A DNA stretch of 64,000 nt from Baylisascaris procyonis (lineage: Eukaryota > Nematoda > Chromadorea > Rhabditida > Ascarididae). Below, piece after piece: positions 61,401 through 64,000 of this stretch. Each line of letters begins with the position of its first letter. Positions within the stretch are counted from its first letter, which is position 1. A model generated the notes under the pieces. That model was given only the letters and a program-made list of their open reading frames with translations, had not been told where the DNA came from and searched no databases. The stretch spans positions 4,062,001-4,126,000 of the forward strand of contig JAZARR010000146.1 of the NCBI GenBank assembly GCA_037389465.1. Direction: 5' to 3'. The translations under genes were made by a program, and so were the position numbers.

Positions 61401-64000
61401 ACACATACCCATACCTAAGGATTTCACAAACTCAAAAAAAAAAACAATTCTCCTGGCGAAGATTGCAATCGAGAAATTAGCAGAAACTACTACCCATTAT
61501 CACTTACACCAACAGTCTCGAAGGTTTTCTGCAAAAGAGTGCAGCAGCAAATCGAAGAGACAAATCTTCGAACAGGCAGACTTCAGACTGGGCAAGTCAC
61601 CAATTGACCTAATTCATATGGTCGAAAAAACCAGAGAGGCCAACTCACTCCCTTATTCGCTCTTTGTAGACTATGAAAAGGCCTTCGAAACACATTGACC
61701 TCTGGAGATCTGTGGAAAGCAACATAATACACTCTTCGATATTCCCCATCTTTAGAGGAAGTCCAGCGGCAGTCGGTGTCTATGGTTCTCATATACAGAA
61801 GGTGAGTATCAATAGAGGCCATAGAAGAATACGGCTGGAAGGCTGCATTTCCCTACCGCTGTTCAACGCAAATTTGCAACTCTTGTTCGACGAGCTAGAT
61901 TGGTAAAACATGAACGTCAATGGGAAAAGGCTATCGCATTTGAGGTCCCATTTGACATTTTCCTGATATATCCGACAGCCTCATCCAATTAGGGAAAGTG
62001 GTATGTGAACTTGCAGTAAAAAAAATGTAACAGTATGCTATTGAACAAGCACATCCAAAACGAAATTGAAAAATCGACAGTTGTTGATGAGGCGAAGAGA
62101 TTGAAAGTATTAACAGATTTATTTGTTTGAGAACATGTGTGAAAATGCATAAATAGGCGAAAGTAGGCGGACGACGAAAAATCGAACAATGCACTGAAAA
62201 AGAAACTCAAAAATAAAGACTGCGGTGGGAAAAAAAAGTACCAGTAAGCCTAAAGCTGAAACTTTTGAATGAGGGTATGAAGTAAGTAGTTCTCTATGGC
62301 CGAGAGACGTGGGCGATCGTCGAGAAAGCATGCGGGCATTGGCGGAAAGAGAGTAGAAAAGGTCGTGAGAAGACCAAATTAGTCGAAGGGAAAACCAACG
62401 AATGGCTCCAAAGGTGACAGCAAAGGAATCGATAACCGAGGATTGGAGTAAGAAACTTTGGATGGGCAGCAAAAATGTCCACAATGAAAAATGGTGAATT
62501 GGCGGATGAGAGAATGGATGGCAAGGGTTCGTAGAAGAAGTAGGAGGCCGTCATGCAGTGGGATAACATGACCGTCTAAGAAAAATCACAGGGAACAGTT
62601 GGATTTGAGAAGAGTGAATCGAGACAAGCGGAAGCGATTTAAAGAAACATTTATTGGTAGTGCAAGATGTTGATTGAAGTAAGGTAAAGATTATGCGATT
62701 TATTAACTTTTATTTCTATATTGAATTACGTCAACGTTAGTCTTAATAGCGGCTACGTTTAATCTAAAGTGCAAGAATAATACGAACGTTCGGGCGCAAT
62801 AAAATGGTGACATTTCTGTGTTAGGTTTGGCACCGTTGTGAGCAGTTTATGTGGTCATCCCTTTCTTTCAGAATTCACCAGGAAGCGGTGGCGAAGAAGG
62901 TGGAATCGATCTGACAAGTGGCAACATTCCTCACTTCAACGACGCTCAGGTGCGGTGTTTTTGATTTTTTATGCTGTAACTAATTTATCTCTGGTGAACT
63001 ATACACAAACTTCTTTCGGTGAATCGCAAATCTGTTGCTGTAAGGTGATGTCATCTTCAAAAAAGCAACGCAAGCTTCTTTTTTTTTTTGAATTTAGAAG
63101 GAACAGTACTGGCCTTGAATCGTGTTCGGGGACAATTTAACTGTCCGCAGGTTGCAGGTACTTGCTTTTTGGAAATTGATTTTGCGAACAGGATTATCTG
63201 AAGTTCGATTTATTTCCGTTGAGCTGGCATTACTACTATCGTATTTGAATCATTGCGGCAGAATCTGTTTTGTTGTAGCTGGAACATTCTAGTCGTCTTG
63301 GTATGAGGTTCTCCGCGTTTTTGCTTCCTTACCTTACCATGCCAGATGAAATGTTCCGTCCTGAGGTTCACTAGAATTACTTATATGTGAAAGCGATTTT
63401 ATTGTGCAGTGACGATAATTGTAGGTACAACAGGTGATGGCCGCACTTTCGGTGATCGGAGTGAACTGTGTAAATGCGAAGCGAGTGGTCGACAAGGCGG
63501 CTGAGTTCATCAACACGTTGGAGACGCGTTCGAAGAGCCCCTTTCTAAGGGAGTGTTTGCAGAAGTTGGCTTTCCTCGCTGGAGACGAAAAGGCTATCGA
63601 CGCCCCGAAAGATTCTCGCAAAAATGGTTTGCCATTAAGTAATCTCTATTAATATTTGTTTCGACATCAGCAATCTCGCTTATGAGAGTTTTCAGCTCTA
63701 TCGAAAGAGGTGTTTGTCTTCTTTGTTTATAACCGAAAGGAAGACGGAGTATCAAGGTCAGCTTACGATTCATTTGTTTACTGCCTTGTGTTCATCCTTA
63801 CGCAACGCTATGTGCACAAGAGCAGTAAATATCGAATAGTTTAATTACTTTGATTTCGGCAGACTTATGTGACCCGAATGGATCCATTCGGAAAACGATG
63901 ACGAGTCATTTACAGAATCGTCGTTGGATAGCGGCACTGGGGACGAGCACATTGGGGGTATGCTGGACGAAGAAGACGAGCATCTTAGCGTAATGATGTC
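30048..64000 (+). CDS. Gene B: large USP7-type MATH-domain protein, 3' end beyond window
   Basis: The preferred exons are 30048-30405, 35640-35784, 39523-39557, 39646-39731, 42652 or 42717 to 42858, 43182-43307, 45377-45486, 46089-46239, 46882-46980, 47686-47824, 49093-49181, 50098-50312, 51202-51385, 52555-52634, 52899-52990, 53281-53387, 54239-54406, 54860-55043, 55610-55801, 56012-56189, 56623-56781, 57230-57321, 57627-57737, 58599-58673, 59814-59927, 62872-62949, 63425-63626 and 63916-64000+. Phase agrees at nearly all junctions; exceptions are noted on the exons. The order is a Ser/Thr-rich N-terminus, a Cys-rich segment, MATH, a charged helical region, and a long disordered tail with coiled-coil and acidic patches. 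About 1,250 residues are visible. No USP catalytic Cys or His box follows the MATH domain. The likely role is a scaffold or adaptor using the MATH groove to bind short peptide motifs. Confidence 0.75.
30406..35639 (+). other. Gene B first intron, 5.2 kb
   Basis: It has a GTAAGT donor and a TTTGTAG acceptor with matching phase 1. It holds a GC-richer block around 33000-33200 that could be regulatory, a T run at 32503-32522 and short ORFs without similarity. Confidence 0.55.
35640..35784 (+). CDS. Gene B exon
   Basis: It runs from TGTTTGTAG to GTACGT. Its phase 1 entry matches the start exon 5.2 kb upstream, and it exits in phase 2. It encodes an acidic then Lys/Thr-rich stretch and a C-x2-H pair (NLCSVHQNGIR). 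The pair could begin a zinc-binding module, but I cannot assign one. Confidence 0.72.
35785..39522 (+). other. Gene B intron, no supported feature
   Basis: It is AT-rich, especially 37000-38400. A pyrimidine-rich open stretch at 36007-36172 follows GCCTCAG and precedes AAG|GTAATC, but its phases (2 in, 0 out) do not link the flanking exons. An exon converting phase 2 to phase 1 would resolve the gene model here; I did not find one. Confidence 0.5.
39523..39557 (+). CDS. Gene B candidate exon (possibly alternative)
   Basis: It follows a strong GATTTTTCAG acceptor and can only be read when entered in phase 1. It encodes DVSSVDGYDGE. It splices in phase from the start exon (phase 1 exit) but not from 35640-35784 (phase 2 exit), so it may belong to an alternative transcript or an exon between may be missed. 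The donor is GTTTAC at 39558. A second donor, GTAAAA, lies at 39568. Confidence 0.45.
39646..39731 (+). CDS. Gene B candidate exon
   Basis: It follows CCTCTTTAAG in phase 0. It encodes VWRGVEYTQSRKFYEDLMWE and then GDQSDSGES, a clearly protein-like composition. It ends in phase 2 before a weak GTTTTT donor. An earlier AAG|GTGACC donor (exon end near 39708) would exit in phase 1 and fit the alternative acceptor at 42717 of the next exon. Either reading gives a continuous frame. Confidence 0.55.
39732..42716 (+). other. Gene B intron with (TA)n tract
   Basis: Beyond the TA microsatellite it has a GC-richer block at about 39830-40140 that might be an internal promoter, a G run at 41131-41140 and a T run near 42012-42030. 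No exon could be supported. Confidence 0.5.
40414..40472. repeat. (TA)n microsatellite, about 59 bp
   Basis: This is an uninterrupted TA run in the gene B intron between 39731 and the cysteine-rich exon. Confidence 0.97.
42717..42858 (+). CDS. Gene B exon, cysteine-rich segment
   Basis: This frame encodes HSVCVEWRDGRMVGVCNHCE and then WRIRAHLLCCSC, giving a C-x2-C and a CC-x-C cluster that resembles a small zinc finger of unassigned type. The start is uncertain: GTACTGGCAG at 42716 needs phase 1 entry and TTTTCAAAG at 42651 needs phase 2 entry. It exits in phase 2 before GTTTAA, which fits the next exon. A strong GTAGGT donor inside the exon gives a frame that does not match downstream. Confidence 0.5.
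43182..43307 (+). CDS. Gene B exon
   Basis: It runs from TTGTTTGCAG to GTAGTT with phase 2 at both ends. It encodes CWELDVYREMPSTKGCLERL and then a basic stretch (RARKPMMASLISDSLG). It is helix-like with no recognised domain. Confidence 0.72.
43308..45376 (+). other. Gene B intron, nothing seen
   Basis: It is AT-rich with pyrimidine tracts around 43470-43540. It joins phase 2 to phase 2 cleanly, so no extra exon is required. Confidence 0.55.
45377..45486 (+). CDS. Gene B exon with CQTD motif
   Basis: It runs from AATTATAG to a weak GTCCTT donor, phase 2 in and phase 1 out, fitting both neighbours. It encodes KAKVNVACQTDTDEAV and a Pro/Ser-rich end. The opposite strand has a longer ORF here that I regard as a shadow. 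Confidence 0.68.
46089..46239 (+). CDS. Gene B exon, MATH domain start
   Basis: It follows GATTTTTAG in phase 1. An Ala/Thr/Ser-rich linker leads into GTLRLMIQNFKNMSDTV, the first strand of a MATH/TRAF fold, and the exon ends at VPW. The tail matches the LPWKIMVMPR region of USP7 when joined to the next exon. Confidence 0.88.
46882..46980 (+). CDS. Gene B exon, MATH domain core
   Basis: It follows CTTACAG and completes the split Trp codon. It encodes RIMVMPRQHV and CLGFFLQCCPDAYS. The IMVMPR and GFFLQC motifs are near-diagnostic of USP7-type MATH domains. Confidence 0.92.
   Translation, partial: ADYGDAEAARCTKEGHAEMLGLLPSVLSRCLF
47686..47824 (+). CDS. Gene B exon, MATH domain
   Basis: It runs from CATTGCAG to GTATGC, phase 2 in and phase 0 out. 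It encodes SWSCQAAAELRLIS, then an insertion, then KENDWGYSCFMTWA. SWSC and KENDWG-(F/Y)-(S)-x-FM-x-W are the strongest USP7 MATH signatures. Confidence 0.93.
49093..49181 (+). CDS. Gene B exon, MATH domain end
   Basis: It follows TCTTTTAAG in phase 0. It encodes GYIKEDKVILEVSVKAEPP, the last strand of the MATH fold (USP7: GFIDDDKVTFEV...). The phase 2 exit at GTAAGT joins directly to 50098. In USP7 this point leads to the catalytic domain, which is absent here. Confidence 0.9.
50098..50312 (+). CDS. Gene B exon, charged helical region after MATH
   Basis: It follows GTTGCAG in phase 2 and exits in phase 1 before GTATTT. It encodes FEKKIQDYMRLADIQSSRG and then helices with regular Leu/Ile/Ala spacing (DKAIEVNLSALKFCKD, IEMKLKQSIERIEKG). 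It could be a TPR-like hairpin or a coiled coil. The residue pattern does not decide between them. Confidence 0.85.
51202..51385 (+). CDS. Gene B exon, Ser/Asn/Lys-rich linker
   Basis: It runs from TTTTTTTTTCAG to GTGAGT, phase 1 in and phase 2 out. Low-complexity Ser, Thr, Asn, Lys and Gly residues dominate, with no recognised motif. Confidence 0.83.
52555..52634 (+). CDS. Gene B exon, Pro-rich
   Basis: It follows GGCATTTTCAG and encodes SQTPPPPSKTVESQQ and more. A second AG at 52541-52542 is also in frame and would add four residues (GIFR), so tandem acceptor use is possible. It exits in phase 1 before GTAAGC. Confidence 0.75.
52899..52990 (+). CDS. Gene B exon
   Basis: It follows GAGTTTTCAG, phase 1 in and phase 0 out at GTGTGT. 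It encodes DLRAELLLSNSPYKAPWV and a Thr/Asp-rich end. Confidence 0.8.
53281..53387 (+). CDS. Gene B exon, coiled-coil-like
   Basis: It follows AATTTTGCAG in phase 0 and exits in phase 2 before GTCAGT. It encodes a charged helix rich in Glu, Gln, Arg and Leu (NVDFGQQLEEVVLNEGERL ... EQKRFAAEK). Confidence 0.78.
54239..54406 (+). CDS. Gene B exon, coiled-coil-like (5' boundary uncertain)
   Basis: The core codes NELIRTKAILENISALAVRN and a Glu/Lys/Arg-rich helix to AFKR, then GTTCAC. The obvious acceptor AACAG at 54263 needs phase 0, but the preceding exon exits in phase 2. An ATTGAAG acceptor at 54238 restores frame and resembles the TTGAAG used by the next exon. A small missed exon between is the alternative. 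Confidence 0.65.
54860..55043 (+). CDS. Gene B exon
   Basis: It follows TATTTGAAG, phase 2 in and phase 0 out at GTTTGC. It encodes KKGPLLNLIDMDPDKLP and then a Lys/Gln/Glu-rich charged stretch. Confidence 0.82.
55610..55801 (+). CDS. Gene B exon
   Basis: It runs from CGTTTGCAG to GTAATC with phase 0 at both ends and codes 64 residues. It ends in a Gly/Ser/acidic patch (IEYSSDDETATSGGVTSDSE) of the casein-kinase-2 substrate type. Confidence 0.87.
56012..56189 (+). CDS. Gene B exon with second CQTD motif
   Basis: It follows CTGTTGCAG in phase 0 and exits in phase 1 before GTTAGT. It contains a basic VSKKMKRCLEG cluster, a Cys-containing helix (ELRDECDSCIEAMLE) and EEASCQTD at the end, echoing ACQTDTDE in the exon at 45377. 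Confidence 0.85.
56623..56781 (+). CDS. Gene B exon, Asn-rich
   Basis: It follows CAATTTGCAG with phase 1 at both ends. It encodes NEANAQLKNEPVVVTARGG, a run of Asn/Thr residues and a basic end (QPKKQVSRKTIS). The Asn run is a triplet-repeat-prone site. Confidence 0.82.
57230..57321 (+). CDS. Gene B exon
   Basis: It runs from TTTCTTTCAG to GTGAGT, phase 1 in and phase 0 out. It encodes DNPKYEDPEWRKKKLNELKE and a Lys/Glu-rich tail, a charged probable helix. Confidence 0.85.
57627..57737 (+). CDS. Gene B exon
   Basis: It runs from AATTTTTAG to GTAAGC with phase 0 at both ends. It encodes SQNSIERLDSSNAELTRESI and FTSHFANPDPA. Confidence 0.84.
58599..58673 (+). CDS. Gene B exon
   Basis: This 25-codon exon follows GTGTTTTCAG and ends before GTTCGT, with phase 0 at both ends. 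It encodes LMGALPQIYHPSPQQIFGDD and LPSPQ. Confidence 0.72.
59021..59328. repeat. Tandem duplication of a 154-bp unit, nearly identical copies
   Basis: The unit beginning TTTTTTCTTATGAACATACG recurs 154 bp downstream. The copies differ clearly at one base (GTTATCCGC at about 59095 against GTTACCCGC at about 59249). Each contains the inverted pair AGAAACGTTCA ... TGAACGTTTCT (11 bp arms) and the palindrome GTTATTGTGATAAC. It lies in the gene B intron after 58673. The near-identity points to a recent event or an assembly artefact. Confidence 0.95.
59814..59927 (+). CDS. Gene B exon, Trp/Tyr-rich helical segment
   Basis: It runs from ACACCTTCAG to GTAATG with phase 0 at both ends. It encodes LQRYLEEAAQPNVW and EEWLKFNIKYCWKYMKNGE. 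The aromatic-rich amphipathic pattern suggests a small folded helical unit. I do not recognise it. Confidence 0.82.
60900..62680 (+). mobile_element. Decayed RTE-type non-LTR retrotransposon (reverse transcriptase relic)
   Basis: Scattered + strand fragments resemble RTE-clade reverse transcriptase in order: IPIPKDFTNSKKKTILL (about 61405-61455), QADFRLGKSPIDLIHMVEKT and the motif A region SLFVDYEKAF (about 61658-61689), then VNGKRLSHLR (about 61916-61945). RTE elements carry QAGFR...DHIH, VDY-KAF and VNG--L-HLRFADD at the matching positions. Frame changes, an A9 run at 61435-61443, several stops and loss of the FADD catalytic motif make it a non-functional copy. It lies in the sense direction within the gene B intron 59928-62871. 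Its ends are approximate. Confidence 0.75.
62872..62949 (+). CDS. Gene B exon
   Basis: It follows TTTCTTTCAG with phase 0 at both ends and lies just past the RTE relic. It encodes NSPGSGGEEGGIDLTSGNIP and HFNDAQ. Confidence 0.8.
63425..63626 (+). CDS. Gene B exon, helical segment
   Basis: It follows ATTGTAG in phase 0 and exits in phase 1 before GTTTGC. It encodes VMAALSVIGVNCVNAKRVVD and further helices (AEFINTLETRSKSPFLRECL). The composition is globular and helical, with no recognised family. Confidence 0.8.
63916..64000 (+). CDS. Gene B exon, acidic, cut by window edge
   Basis: It follows TCATTTACAG and enters in phase 1. It encodes SSLDSGTGDEHIGGMLDEED and continues EHLSVMM to the end of the window. 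The first nearby acceptor, at 63862, gives a different frame that reads through but has a less protein-like, basic composition. Confidence 0.65.

Overview
The window looks like animal, most likely nematode, genomic DNA. Long AT-rich non-coding stretches with homopolymer runs and (TA)n tracts separate short exons (about 60-410 nt). Most introns end in a TTTTCAG or TTTCAG acceptor, which is the nematode style. The species cannot be named from the sequence. The large introns (up to about 5 kb) and a decayed RTE-type retrotransposon suggest a repeat-bearing, perhaps parasitic, species rather than a compact genome such as Caenorhabditis. That is inference.

Two multi-exon genes lie on the + strand. 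I rebuilt both by hand by requiring reading-frame phase to match across GT..AG introns. No single ORF shows either protein. Gene A (7046-22945, 22 exons, about 1,237 residues visible, 5' end missing) has a long Ser/Thr/Pro/Gln-rich N-terminal half, a strongly basic Lys/His tract and a conserved C-terminal module. That module carries three paired-cysteine sites and a Tyr-His/His-His motif and matches the DUF4211 domain found in QSER1, PRR12, CCDC82 and fungal proteins. It is a probable nuclear/chromatin-associated protein.

Gene B (30048 to beyond 64000, about 27-29 exons, open at the 3' edge) begins with a Ser/Thr-rich start exon. It then has a small cysteine-rich segment, a MATH domain of the USP7/HAUSP type (46089-49181), a charged helical segment and a long low-complexity tail with coiled-coil and acidic patches. 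No ubiquitin-specific protease catalytic domain follows the MATH domain within the window. Gene B is therefore a MATH-scaffold protein rather than a USP7 orthologue, and is the most novel item here.

Layout: 1-7045, AT-rich flank with two (TA)n microsatellites and no convincing gene. 7046-22945, gene A. 22946-30047, intergenic, with two CRE-like palindromes, an inverted-repeat region and a GC-richer stretch just before gene B. 30048-64000, gene B. Its introns hold a third (TA)n tract, a recent 154-bp tandem duplication at 59021-59328 and the RTE relic at about 60900-62680. I found no tRNA, rRNA, CRISPR array or bacterial-type feature.

Weak points: the 5' end of gene A, the exon order of gene B between 35784 and 43182, and the joins at 49181/50098 and 53387/54264. 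RNA-seq would settle these.
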